Source: Symsagittifera roscoffensis
Taxonomy: Eukaryota; Xenacoelomorpha; Acoela; Convolutidae
Direction of reading: 5' to 3'
NCBI RefSeq assembly: GCF_963678635.1
Contig: NC_087062.1
Span: 9,158,670 to 9,222,669, forward strand
Length of the DNA: 64,000 nt
Made by a program: the position numbers and the translations under genes. Position 1 is the stretch's first letter. Each line of letters starts with the position of its first letter. Of the stretch, positions 22,435-31,783 are shown in pieces. Below the pieces are notes generated by a model. The model saw nothing but the letters and a program-made list of their open reading frames with translations. It had not been told where the DNA came from and ran no database searches.

Positions 22435-23082
22435 ATGGTGTTCATCATTGCTGCGAGTTCTCTCCATCACTCCGTAAATACATTACCATTAACTCTACAA
22501 AAACGCCTCGACGACACTTTTAAAGCAGTTCCAGGTTTAAGCTTTAATTTGAATGCAAATAACCGGCAAAAGACTGTTCAATATCTTTTAAGCAATTCCC
22601 CAAAATGTATGATAGAGAAAAACTTTATAATTTGGCACGATGTTATAAATAATTCATTGAGCAACCATAGATCAAACAACGATAACCCACTTACACCAGA
22701 AAGTCTGATTAAAATTTTAGAAGAGTATAAAAACAAAATATCAGCCATTATTTACGTACACCGTCAAAATACCCCTAATATTTACGGACGTTTGGTTGAA
22801 ACAGGAATAATAACAATTATTGTGACCAAACATTTAATATCAAAAAGAAAAGCTAGCAATAAAGAATTATTTCGTAAGCTTAAATTAATTCATCCTCCGG
22901 CGTTTTTAGAAATAAAAAATTTGAGAATCATTCGACGTTATTTCCCCAATCTGTCCAAACTTATCAATAAAGTTAAAAGTCGTCGACCAAGTTCAAGGAA
23001 AAGAAAAGCAGATAAGCAAAAGATTTCACAAATGACAACAGTCGAAGAATATTTAACATTTGTTAGGAATTATAAACCTTGA
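22435..23082 (+). CDS. Extra ORF between leader and gag, unknown function
   Basis: 215 aa from the first ATG (MVFIIAASSLHHSVN) to TGA 23080-23082. The frame is open a further 12 codons upstream without an ATG. The N-terminus is mildly hydrophobic. The middle reads KNFIIWHDVINNSLSNHRS and ISAIIYVHRQNTPNIYG, then ITIIVTKHLISKRK, alternating strand-like hydrophobic runs with charged loops as in an alpha/beta fold. The C-terminus is strongly basic (SRRPSSRKRKADKQK), suggesting nucleic-acid binding or nuclear targeting. It sits about 200 bp before gag, in a slot usually empty in BEL elements. Copy 1 has a broken version. It is not a Gag, Env or protease that I know; an SGNH- or other hydrolase-like fold is only a guess. 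Confidence 0.75.
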   Translation: MVFIIAASSLHHSVNTLPLTLQKRLDDTFKAVPGLSFNLNANNRQKTVQYLLSNSPKCMIEKNFIIWHDVINNSLSNHRSNNDNPLTPESLIKILEEYKNKISAIIYVHRQNTPNIYGRLVETGIITIIVTKHLISKRKASNKELFRKLKLIHPPAFLEIKNLRIIRRYFPNLSKLINKVKSRRPSSRKRKADKQKISQMTTVEEYLTFVRNYKP

Positions 23083-23285
23083 TTTTTTTTTGATTAGTTA
23101 AATTCATCTTTATTTTCAATCTAGTAGTTTGTTGTCTTTCTGTTCCGTAGGCAACGAGAATTGTAGGGGTCTTGCGAGGATCCTCTCGTTCGGTATAGGA
23201 CGCGGCTACTTGAATTGACTCTAGTTTGATTCCGTCAACCGACACTATTTTTTTTTTGCTCTTATTTAGAAACAAATATTTCAAA

Positions 23286-26200
23286 ATGGAGCTTGATCTC
23301 GGCCAGAAGCTAAACAAAATTTATCTTGCCAGGAAAGAGTTAGAAACAAATCTTTTCGATTACCATGCCAAAATTACGGAATATATAAGTGCGAATGATA
23401 GACCAGCTAAAATTGAAACGTACATAGAAAAATCTAGCATTTGCTTGCAAAAAATTATGGAGAAAAATGATGAGCTTAAATCTTTGTCTATGCACAGCAA
23501 CAACGCTGCTGAAACAATAAATCAACTTGAGTTTTACCTGGGATCTACCACTGCAAAACATGACAATGTATTAGGTCTAGCTAAAAATTACTTTCAAATT
23601 AAACATCAAGAGGACCAGGTAGCAACTGCACGAACCCCAACGCCAAGCGAATCCGTCCGTTCCAAGAAACCCCTTTCACAGATTGCATCAATGACTTCGA
23701 GTGAGCGTCGAAGAGAGGCAGCCCTTGCAAAAATTAGACGCGAAGAAGTTGAACGCCAAGTAGAGGCTAAGCTTCGTTTGAAAAAGCAAGAGATCCAGAT
23801 TCAGTCGATGAAGGGTCAACTTGATCTTGATGTGGTTGTTGAGGAAAGCCGTCAAAAGCTAGCTGAAGCAACTATCGAAGAGGCTGAATATCTGGAAGAC
23901 GCCTCTGAAATTTGTGAATTTCGTCGTAGCAGATCGAAATTGGCAATGGTCGTTCAGGAGAACCAAACGGAGGAAGACAGGACAAGAAGTTGGGTGAACA
24001 CTCATTTCCCAACTCAGGAGATAGTTCTGCCCGTGGCCCCAGTCCAAAGTGTCAATCTAGAACCAGCTTCCGAGTTCTTGTCATTTTCATGTATTGAACC
24101 GGCTTTCAGTCGAAATCTGACGATGATTAATAACTCACATCCATTTGCTGATTATTTCGAAACCACGTGTATAAACTCACAGAGTGTTAACGTCCCTCAT
24201 ACATCAAATACAAGTGTCCGCTTGCCAAATCCAAAGTTAAACAGTACGTATGAGTCACAGGAACAGCTACCTTTGACCAACCTATACAACTACAACCCTT
24301 TGATGCAGAGTAGTTTTCATCATTCTAATATCCCGACGAGCTCAATGCCCATTGCTCAACAAACCTTTTTCCCAAGTAAATCCGCAAATTTTGTGTACCA
24401 ACCGCTTTTACCAACTAACGTTGGTCCTCTCAATCCTCCAACAGTCACCTTCTCCCCTAACTCATATTATGTCACACAGCCATCGAATTTTCAACCGTTC
24501 TCTAGCGGAGGAACAACTTTTTATGTCGGTGATCCTAAAACTTTAGACGCCGCAATCTATTCAAAACCGCTGATAACGCCTTATACAAATGAGAACAAAC
24601 AATATGGCCCATTTACGTCCTCGGGCAGTAAACCAATCACAAATCAAGATGTAGCTGAAATCTTGACACTGAGCCAGAAAGGTCCCTTGCCTGAATGGAA
24701 ATTGTCTTCTTTCGACGGGAATCCGTTGCAGTGGCCTGAATGGTTTGGTCAGTTCAAAAATGCAATCGATGCAAAAGTTTTAAGTGATGATGTCAAACTG
24801 ACATATCTCAAAACTCTCGTTTCAGGCAAAGCGAAGAATGCAATTGCCGAATTCGCTTACAGTGGAGTATTCTACAAGGACGCTTTGAAAACTCTAGAGA
24901 GGAAATTTGGACAACCAAAGACGAGTGTGGCAGCTCATCTTGAAAAACTTTCGAATTTTCCACCTCTCAAAATGCACAATTCAGAAAGCATTATCAGTTT
25001 CGCTTCCTGTATATCCAGTCTTGTCGCAGTTTTAAAATCGTTAGGATATGAGTATGACTTGAAGAGTACATCCGTTTTGAATCAAGTTATTTCAAAATTA
25101 CCTCCAAATATGAAAGAGTCATTGTCTCTCCACTCTGTAAAGAAATGTTGGAGACAGCCAACCGTTTTAGACTTTAATGATTGGCTCCGCGACAACGCTG
25201 AGGCACATGAACTTATGCGTGTGAGTCAGAATAAGTCACGACCTGAGGAGACTCCAAAGACTGGTTTCCATAAACCACCTACAAAAGTTTTTGCCGCTGC
25301 TTCAAAAGTTGAAAAACCAATTTATGCTCCGTGCCTCCAGTGCAATGGTAAACACCCACTCTGGAGTTGTTCTGTGTTTAAGGAAAAGACCCCAACTCAA
25401 CGAGCTCAATTCTCCGCACAAAATAGGTTGTGTTTTGCTTGCTTTCAACCTGACCACATGTTCCGAAAATGCCCTAAAGCCCGCAAATGCACTAAGCCTG
25501 GTTGTGAAAGCACCCATAATGTCTTGTTACATGGTGCTGAGAAAGTTTTCAGCGTAAGGTCTGCAAACAAAGAGTTAAACAATAGCAATAATGCAAGCCA
25601 TTCGAATTCAAACAGTACCGCCCCGCCGAAACGGAATAAGCTGCAAACTTCGTCATCAAACGTAGCCGGTTCGTCGTCTTACAAGAAACTTACGGGTCTC
25701 CTTCCTGTGCTTCAATTGGAAATAAGTTCACACACAGATGTGACCACTGCTCTTGTAATGTGCGATTCCTGTTGTACCCACTCATGGGTCTCGGCGGGCC
25801 TAGCACAGCGTTTAAATTTAACTGGCCAACAGCTGGATATTCTGGTAAACGGCTTCAATTCGACGGAATCCGTTCCCACGCAACAAGTCGAAGTGAATGT
25901 TTTTGCCAAATTCGACCACCTTGAATACTCGTTTAGGGTTACGCCGTTTGTGAAAGACAGTTTGAGCGTTGGTTCCGAAACCATTGACGTTACCATTCTT
26001 CAAGACAGGTTTCCACATCTGCAGCCAATTAAACCTATTGTCTACAACTATTCCGACGTTGAGATGATATTAGGGCAGGATGTCTTTCATGCAATCAAGA
26101 CTCTCGAATACTTCCAAGGACGAAATCAAAACACTCCTGTCGCTGTCCGTATGCCCATTGGCTGGGTTCTCAGTGGCCCACTTCCATCACCAATTGGTGT

Positions 26201-27149
26201 TCGAGCCACCACTTTCAAGTGCAATGTTGAGGACGTAGCACTTGCTGACCAAGTGAAGAAATGGTACGAGCTAGAGTCGTATGGCACGTTTAAACAAGCT
26301 GATCCCCGTTCCTCAGCTGATAAACGTGCACAAAAAATTCTTGACTCAACCACGATTCATGATGGCAGTCGTTATATTGTCGGAATGCTCTGGGCTGATG
26401 ACAACATTCATCTTCCCGATAACTTTTACGCTTCGTTGGTCCAGTTTAAGTCTCTTGAAAAGCGTCTAGAGAAAGATTTAAACCTGAAAACTCAATACGC
26501 ATCAGATATCCGAAGTGATGTCGAGAAGGGTTACGTGGTCCCGGTTAGCCCTCACGACTCAAAAAACCGTTCAGACCGAGAATGGTACGTACCGCACCAC
26601 CCAGTTTTAAATCCGAACAAACCCGGCAAAGTTCGGTGCGTTTTAAACGGTGCTTCTAGGTTTCACGGCAGTTCACTGAATAACTCCCTTCTCGTCGGCC
26701 CCGATCTGCTTCAGAACCTTTTATTCGTTTTAATGCGCTTCCGAGAGCACAAATACGCAATTTCCGCAGATATCGAAGGCATGTTTATGCAGGTCGGCTT
26801 ACTAGAAAGTGATCAACCTTCCTTGCATTTTTTGTGGCGGGAGGACCCCACATCAGATGTGAGTGTATTTCAATATACAAGGCATATATTTGGAGCGAAA
26901 GATTCTCCGACATGCGCTAACTATGCTCTTCGCCGAACAGCCGTCGATAACCAAGATCGTTACCCCGATGCCGCTTACGCCGTGCTTAACAACTTCTACA
27001 TGGATGACTACCTTGGGTCTGTGAAAAATCCAGAAACTGCTCTAATGTTAAGTCGCTGTTTAGTTGAACTGCTTAAGTTGGGTGGGTTTAATCTTAGAAA
27101 ATTCATTAGCAAACGTTCCCAATTTGTCTTCGAAACTAAATCACCCTAA
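23286..27149 (+). CDS. BEL/Pao Gag-protease-reverse transcriptase polyprotein
   Basis: 1287 aa from ATG 23286 (MELDLGQKL) to TAA 27147-27149. In order: an N-terminal coiled-coil-like Gag part with ERRREAALAKIRREEVERQ near residues 140-160; a Pro/Asn-rich linker; a DUF1759-type Gag domain with LQWPEWFGQF near residue 483; Cys/His knuckles (CLQCNGKHPLWSC near 682, CFACFQPDHMFRKC near 716, then CTKPGC); an aspartic protease with DSCCTHSWVSAGLA (Asp near 827) and LGQD further on; and a Pao-type RT with VLNGASRF, ADIEGMFMQ and YMDD (near 1238). It makes particle proteins and cDNA. The stop falls just after RT; RNase H and integrase follow in another frame. All catalytic residues I can check are present. 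Confidence 0.93.
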   Translation: MELDLGQKLNKIYLARKELETNLFDYHAKITEYISANDRPAKIETYIEKSSICLQKIMEKNDELKSLSMHSNNAAETINQLEFYLGSTTAKHDNVLGLAKNYFQIKHQEDQVATARTPTPSESVRSKKPLSQIASMTSSERRREAALAKIRREEVERQVEAKLRLKKQEIQIQSMKGQLDLDVVVEESRQKLAEATIEEAEYLEDASEICEFRRSRSKLAMVVQENQTEEDRTRSWVNTHFPTQEIVLPVAPVQSVNLEPASEFLSFSCIEPAFSRNLTMINNSHPFADYFETTCINSQSVNVPHTSNTSVRLPNPKLNSTYESQEQLPLTNLYNYNPLMQSSFHHSNIPTSSMPIAQQTFFPSKSANFVYQPLLPTNVGPLNPPTVTFSPNSYYVTQPSNFQPFSSGGTTFYVGDPKTLDAAIYSKPLITPYTNENKQYGPFTSSGSKPITNQDVAEILTLSQKGPLPEWKLSSFDGNPLQWPEWFGQFKNAIDAKVLSDDVKLTYLKTLVSGKAKNAIAEFAYSGVFYKDALKTLERKFGQPKTSVAAHLEKLSNFPPLKMHNSESIISFASCISSLVAVLKSLGYEYDLKSTSVLNQVISKLPPNMKESLSLHSVKKCWRQPTVLDFNDWLRDNAEAHELMRVSQNKSRPEETPKTGFHKPPTKVFAAASKVEKPIYAPCLQCNGKHPLWSCSVFKEKTPTQRAQFSAQNRLCFACFQPDHMFRKCPKARKCTKPGCESTHNVLLHGAEKVFSVRSANKELNNSNNASHSNSNSTAPPKRNKLQTSSSNVAGSSSYKKLTGLLPVLQLEISSHTDVTTALVMCDSCCTHSWVSAGLAQRLNLTGQQLDILVNGFNSTESVPTQQVEVNVFAKFDHLEYSFRVTPFVKDSLSVGSETIDVTILQDRFPHLQPIKPIVYNYSDVEMILGQDVFHAIKTLEYFQGRNQNTPVAVRMPIGWVLSGPLPSPIGVRATTFKCNVEDVALADQVKKWYELESYGTFKQADPRSSADKRAQKILDSTTIHDGSRYIVGMLWADDNIHLPDNFYASLVQFKSLEKRLEKDLNLKTQYASDIRSDVEKGYVVPVSPHDSKNRSDREWYVPHHPVLNPNKPGKVRCVLNGASRFHGSSLNNSLLVGPDLLQNLLFVLMRFREHKYAISADIEGMFMQVGLLESDQPSLHFLWREDPTSDVSVFQYTRHIFGAKDSPTCANYALRRTAVDNQDRYPDAAYAVLNNFYMDDYLGSVKNPETALMLSRCLVELLKLGGFNLRKFISKRSQFVFETKSP

Positions 27150-28158
27150 GACCAGCGCTAACAACAGTAAGGAAATTATTACCGCTGCGATTAATCCGGA
27201 AACCGCATCGCATGTTCTCGGTCTCAAATGGGACCACGTCACCGATACGTTGGTTGTGAGCAGAGGAGTCAACCGCGAACTCAAAGACTCTGTTACGCAG
27301 CGATGGGTCCTTAGTTTTATGTCCTCCGTGTTCGACCCCATAGGTCTTGTCGCCCCGTATACCGTACGCGCACGTTTGTTACTGAAAGATATCTGGAGAT
27401 TGAGTGGCCAACTGTGGGACGACCCACCGCCAATTGAGTTGTGCCGCAGATTCACTGAATGGCACTCTGGCTTGCCAGTTTTAGGGCAGCTCAAAATACC
27501 TCGTTGCTATTTTGACTTCTCAGTAGATGAGGTTGAGCTGCACATGTTCGGTGATAGCTCATTGGACGTTTTCTGTTCTGTAGCATTCCTTCGAGCTCAG
27601 AAAAACGCCTGTTCCAAATGTCAACTAGCGTTTGTTTTCGGTAAAGCAAGAGTAGCCCCGATAAAGATGCTTTCAATTCCGAAGTTGGAACTTCAGGCTG
27701 CGCTTCTTGCCAGTCGCCTGAAGGATGATATCGAGAAAGCTCTGACACTGAGTATTTCCAAAGTGTTCATGTGGACTGACAGCACAACAGTCCTTCAGTG
27801 GTTGAACTCGACAAGCAAACAGCCCGTGTTTGTAGCCAATCGAGTAGCCGAGATTCTGGAGTCAACATCAATTGACCAATGGTTCTATGTTTTGAGTGGA
27901 GACAACCCCGCTGACACCGGAACTAGAGGTATTACTGCTGACTCCCTCAAGCAAAGCAGTTGGGTAAACGGCCCTTCCTTTTTGAAAACTTCTGATTGGC
28001 CTTTCAATCCAAATAGGGAAGTTACTGACAAAATTCGCCTGGATGGTCCGGTCTACGATCTAAACGAGGGTTTAGAGGTCTCTTCCAATTTTCTGTGCAC
28101 TGCATTTTTGACTGACTTTGCCTTCCCTTGGGAAGAGTATAGCTCGTTCTCAAGATAA
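27064..28158 (+). CDS. BEL/Pao Pol continuation: RT connection and RNase H
   Basis: The frame is +1 relative to the upstream ORF and overlaps it to 27149. It has no convincing start of its own, so it is the continuation of Pol. It reads HVLGLKWDHVTDTLVVSR, FDPIGLVAPYTVRARLLLK, KLELQAALLASRL, WTDSTTVLQWL and NPADTGTRGI, a typical Pao connection and RNase H with Asp residues in place. It ends at TAA 28156-28158 in a region where copy 2 is about 110 nt shorter than copy 1. The frame change at about 27147 is shared with copy 1. Confidence 0.85.
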   Translation: MNCLSWVGLILENSLANVPNLSSKLNHPKTSANNSKEIITAAINPETASHVLGLKWDHVTDTLVVSRGVNRELKDSVTQRWVLSFMSSVFDPIGLVAPYTVRARLLLKDIWRLSGQLWDDPPPIELCRRFTEWHSGLPVLGQLKIPRCYFDFSVDEVELHMFGDSSLDVFCSVAFLRAQKNACSKCQLAFVFGKARVAPIKMLSIPKLELQAALLASRLKDDIEKALTLSISKVFMWTDSTTVLQWLNSTSKQPVFVANRVAEILESTSIDQWFYVLSGDNPADTGTRGITADSLKQSSWVNGPSFLKTSDWPFNPNREVTDKIRLDGPVYDLNEGLEVSSNFLCTAFLTDFAFPWEEYSSFSR

Positions 28159-29499
28159 AGCGACTTTGCAACTTTCGAGTCATTCCCAGCTGAAAGTAAA
28201 CAATTAGCAGCTGGAAAATATGTGAAAACGTCGAGCCGTATATCATCGTATTCGCCTTTTATCGGACTGAACGGTTTAATTAGATCTACCGGCCGTATCC
28301 AACGTCTCTCTGCAACCGCATTCGAAACTCGCCATCCAATAATTTTGGATAGCCGTCATCGCCTAATCCGATTGTTTCTCCGTTTTTATCACATTAAGCA
28401 CAAACATCAGTCAGTCGACTACCTTCGTTCCGTCATTCATCAGCAATTTGTTGTACTACGCTTAAGATCTGCACTAAGAGCTATTGAAACACATTGCGTG
28501 TGCTGTAGAAAGCGAAAAGCGAAAACCGTTACTCCAATGATGTCTGACCTTCCCGCGGAGCGTCTAGGTTACCGCCAGCCACCGTTCTCGAACTGCGGCG
28601 TCGATTATTTTGGACCATTTCATGTAACCATTCGTCGATCTTCCGAGAAACGCTGGGGTTTTCTATTTACTTGCTTAACGACTCGCGCAATTCACATTGA
28701 GTTGGTTCCATCCATGGACACAAGTTCATGTGTGATGGCTATCGAGCGCTTTATTTCTAGGCTAAGAACACCCTCAATAATTTGGTCGGACAACGGAACA
28801 AACTTTGTAGGAGCCGAAAAAGAGCTTCTTCTGTGCATCAAAAATTGGAACGCAGAAGCTCCACTGTCGCTCGTACACAAAAGCATTAAGTGGAAGTATA
28901 ATCCGCCAAGTGCACCACATCAAGGTGGAGCATGGGAGCGAATGGTGCGCAGTTGTAAGCGTGTGTTTTATGCAATCTTGGGGTCAAGAAAGTTGACTGA
29001 CGAGATTTTGAACACAACCATGTGCCTAGTTGAAGGTTCACTAAACGCCCGTCCACTCACTCCCGTTTCTGACGATTTCGATAGTCTTGAGGTTTTGACG
29101 CCGAATCTTTTCCTCTTAGGTCAGCACAGTCTAACGTTTCCGTCTCTAAGGTCGAGTGAAAACTATTCTCACTCTAAGCGCTATGCCCGTGCGCAGTCGT
29201 ACGCAAACGCAATTTGGCAGCGATGGTTAAGTGAAAACGTCCCTACACTCAATAAAAGAGTTAAGTGGCATGCTCCTCCCGAATACTCTTTGAAAACGGG
29301 AGACATGGTGTGGTTAGTTGCATCCACTAGCCCTAGGGGCCACTACCCACTAGCACGCATAACGTCGCTAAACTACGGCAAAGACAACACCGCCCGTTCC
29401 GCAAACCTAAGGACCGTTTCCGGAAACTACACTCGGCCGCTCGTTAAGCTCGTTCCGGTTCTCGCTCCTTCGGGCGTGGAGGATGTTAATGCTACATAG
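28159..29499 (+). CDS. BEL/Pao integrase with C-terminal DUF5641-like domain
   Basis: Same frame as the RNase H part, separated only by the TAA at 28156-28158. It contains a His/Cys zinc-binding region (FYHIKHKHQSVDYL ... HCVCCRKRK), the D,D,E core (VDYFGPF, WSDNGTNFVGAE, GGAWERMVRSC) and a tail with LKTGDMVWLV and NYTRPLVKLVPV. It inserts the cDNA into the genome. The stop TAG (29497-29499) lies 16 bp inside the 3' LTR. There is no independent start, so without readthrough it would not be made. Confidence 0.88.
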   Translation, partial: SDFATFESFPAESKQLAAGKYVKTSSRISSYSPFIGLNGLIRSTGRIQRLSATAFETRHPIILDSRHRLIRLFLRFYHIKHKHQSVDYLRSVIHQQFVVLRLRSALRAIETHCVCCRKRKAKTVTPMMSDLPAERLGYRQPPFSNCGVDYFGPFHVTIRRSSEKRWGFLFTCLTTRAIHIELVPSMDTSSCVMAIERFISRLRTPSIIWSDNGTNFVGAEKELLLCIKNWNAEAPLSLVHKSIKWKYNPPSAPHQGGAWERMVRSCKRVFYAILGSRKLTDEILNTTMCLVEGSLNARPLTPVSDDFDSLEVLTPNLFLLGQHSLTFPSLRSSENYSHSKRYARAQSYANAIWQRWLSENVPTLNKRVKWHAPPEYSLKTGDMVWLVASTSPRGHYPLARITSLNYGKDNTARSANLRTVSGNYTRPLVKLVPVLAPSGVEDVNAT

Positions 29500-29932
29500 C
29501 ATTAAAGTATGAAAGTATAGTATAAAGCCAGTATAGTTGCTTATCAATATCAGCTATATAGCTCAGCGTATACATAGTGCGTTCCGGGGAGATCGGCGTG
29601 GGTTCGATTCTCACCTAAGTCGTTTCATTTGAGAATCCTATTTGAGCCGAACCTGACAGAACATAAAATGCTAATATTTTAATCGGTTCAAAATTGGTTT
29701 GCAATTGAGTTTCTGTTAATTAAACTGCGTGAACTAAGTATGAACTCATTGTGAAAAAAACACATAAATCACACAAATCAGGGCATGAACAAGCCCACTT
29801 TTTAACTTGATACGTGTAATGTTGTTGCTAATTCCGTGCAATAAAAATTACTAAAATTCGCCGTTTATTGATTCTCTTGAATTATACCGATTCTGTTTCC
29901 TGTTTTTATAAGTTATAAAAAAGGCCAGAATA
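29484..29932 (+). repeat. 3' LTR of BEL copy 2
   Basis: 449 bp. It matches the 5' LTR except for four substitutions and a 9-bp addition (ACTAAAATT near 29845) that repeats part of the adjacent AAAATT. The preceding GGGCGTGGAGGA is the likely polypurine primer. It is followed by TTTTGGTGGCG, which resembles the start of the internal region (TTTTGGTGCCG). Confidence 0.9.
29552..29620 (+). other. tRNA-like module inside the BEL LTR
   Basis: A-box-like TAGCTCAGCGTA (29559 on) and a B box GGTTCGATTCTC inside a foldable T arm, GTGGG-TTCGATT-CTCAC (five pairs including one G-T). A CCG-GGGAGTT-CGG-like anticodon arm can be drawn in the 11.4-kb copy. The acceptor and D stems do not pair well, so it is a tRNA relic. 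The same module is at 11360-11430, 19970-20031 and 20811-20880. Confidence 0.65.
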
Positions 29933-30639
29933 TTTTGGTGGCGAATAGAAAGTTATGGGGGTGTAAAGATCGCCATTTTGGTCATTTTGTGACAATTAAC
30001 GCGCGATATATTTCGCGCTATTAACGTGTAAACAGAAATTTAACGTCTTTGAAATCGTTCCAAATTAGTTGAAAGAAGCTTAATTGCCATTATTGATTTC
30101 TTACAAGGAGCGAAATTTTTCTTTTTGTTTTTTATATGGCGTATGCGGGGATGATTTTCACGAATAATCTCAATTTTTAGTTTAAAAAAATGCACTTTTT
30201 TTACTGCTCCATTAAAAGGCAATGGGAACATTCAGGGCTTCGCCTTCATACGAACAGTCTTGTTCGATTATACTCTCCCTAAGAATGAAAAATGAAAGTA
30301 AAAAAAAATACTTCAAAAAATGCTGGTTAGTAAAATGGCATAAGTCAAAACAATGTAATTTAATTCATTTTAACCCCAAAGAAGTTCTTTCCCATCTTGT
30401 ACTGTTTTCGTCTCATAAATTTCACAAATATGAGTACGCAAATTCATTCACAATTGCTGTTTAATTCACGATTGTCCCCCCTCGTTCTCGAGAAAATCCT
30501 AGATCCACCCTTGCATCTATCAATAAAAATAATTATTCATCCAACCTTTTTGCTACAAAAGACCGCTCAAGAACCACTTTAAGTCACTCTAGAAAGAAAC
30601 AGGAGTGATCGCATGCGAAAAATTTTTGGGTACTCGGAT
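29933..30639. other. Right flank of BEL copy 2 and featureless AT-rich DNA
   Basis: 29933-29943 resembles the start of the BEL internal region. 29949-30018 is the right 70-bp flanking repeat. 30225-30270 carries the GGAACATTCAGGGC/AACAGTCTTGTTCG motif of the repeat at 34030. No gene seen. Confidence 0.55.
29949..30018 (+). repeat. 70-bp direct repeat flanking BEL copy 2, right copy
   Basis: Matches 20671-20740 over exactly 70 bp with five mismatches (ends CGCGC instead of CGAGC). It lies 16 bp after the 3' LTR. Confidence 0.85.
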
Positions 30640-30767
30640 CAGCGGGCGGATCTAGGATTTTCTCGAGGGAGGGGGTGGATTTTCAACAAGGGTCCCCGGC
30701 AGGGGTCGAATCCCTGACGGGAAAGAACGTCCGTCGTCGCCAAACCCCCCCGCTAAATGTGTCCTTG
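30640..30767 (+). mobile_element. Short hAT-type derivative
   Basis: Left end CAGCGGGCGGATCTAGG with GATTTTCTCGAGGGAGGG. The interior reads CAGGGGTCGAATCCCTGACG, and the right end TAAATGTGTCCTTG is mutated. Flanks ACTCGGAT and GTTCGGAT agree at 6 of 8 positions. About 128 bp, so most of the usual interior is missing. Confidence 0.7.
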
Positions 30768-31783
30768 GTTCGGATTATTCTTTAAGGAATCTGCGGCAGA
30801 TTTTTTCAAAATCAAACACATTCCAAAGAAGCCTCGATTTTTTTTCCATTTTTTGCTGAATTGCAAAATCTCTAACCCCTACTTGCGCAATGTCAATGTC
30901 AAATTGTTCTCAACTAGTACCAAGTAAATGGAACGATAAAATTGCCTCAATTATATTTGGAATAATTTTTTTGGTAGCTTTCTAAATGGTATATTTCCCA
31001 GATTGCATAAAAACGAAATTGTTTCCAAATGGCAGTTTTAATTATTTTTCTATCAACTAGTACTTCTTTTTTTATGAAGAACAAAAAATGTGATTAATTT
31101 TTGGAATTAATAGCTTCAAAACAAATGAGTGAAAATTATACTGAAAAAAATGATCACAAAAAACTAATTAGCAATCGCAAGCTTGTGCTTTTGAAAAGTT
31201 TTCTTACTGTTTTCAGGAAAAAAAGTCAGCCAATAAATGAATTGAGTTTTTAAATACTTTTCACATCACACCTTGTTTGCAAGCAAGGTTCTCTCGAAAA
31301 AAAAAATTAATACAGCGCTGCATAGAACTTATGCCATTAATCGATTTTTTTCAATGACACGGTACGCATTAATACAAAACTTGGTTCATTGCGCGCATTA
31401 ATTATCCTCAATGGCAACTTCAAAGCTACATAATTTTACAAAAATGCACGGGTATTTTTTTTTTTCATTTTTAAAACAAAAAATGGCTCTTTTTCCTCCC
31501 CCCCCCCCCCCACCTCACATGAGCATCGATTTTATGGTCTAACGAGTGATTTTACAAGGTTAATTATTAAGACCAAATATGTTTGTCATGGCCTAATTTA
31601 TTTGCATATCAATTTTCATGACAATCGAACAATGCGAACAGTAATTTTAATTATTAAAAATTGCAGTTGGGGGGAAAAGGAAAAAGAGCCAAAAACATTA
31701 ATGTTTCTGTAATTGTATAGAAAAATCCGTTAACATTAGCCCAAATAAAAAAAACATACATGAGCAACAGAATTCAGTCACAT
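30768..31783. other. Non-coding AT-rich stretch
   Basis: No gene seen. Contains long A/T runs, a C run at about 31498-31512 and, at 31776-31783, the left target duplication AGTCACAT of the next hAT element. Confidence 0.5.

Larger units (their letters stand above)
20741..29932 (+). mobile_element. BEL/Pao LTR retrotransposon, copy 2 (young, near-complete)
   Basis: 9192 bp. Order: 5' LTR 20741-21180, primer-binding site 21184-21201, long leader, extra ORF 22435-23082, gag-protease-RT 23286-27149, RNase H and integrase in another frame to 29499, 3' LTR 29484-29932. The LTRs differ by 4 substitutions and one 9-bp indel, which points to recent insertion. Two features interrupt pol: a +1 frame change at about 27147 and an in-frame TAA at 28156-28158. 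No simple 5-bp target duplication is present. Confidence 0.92.
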
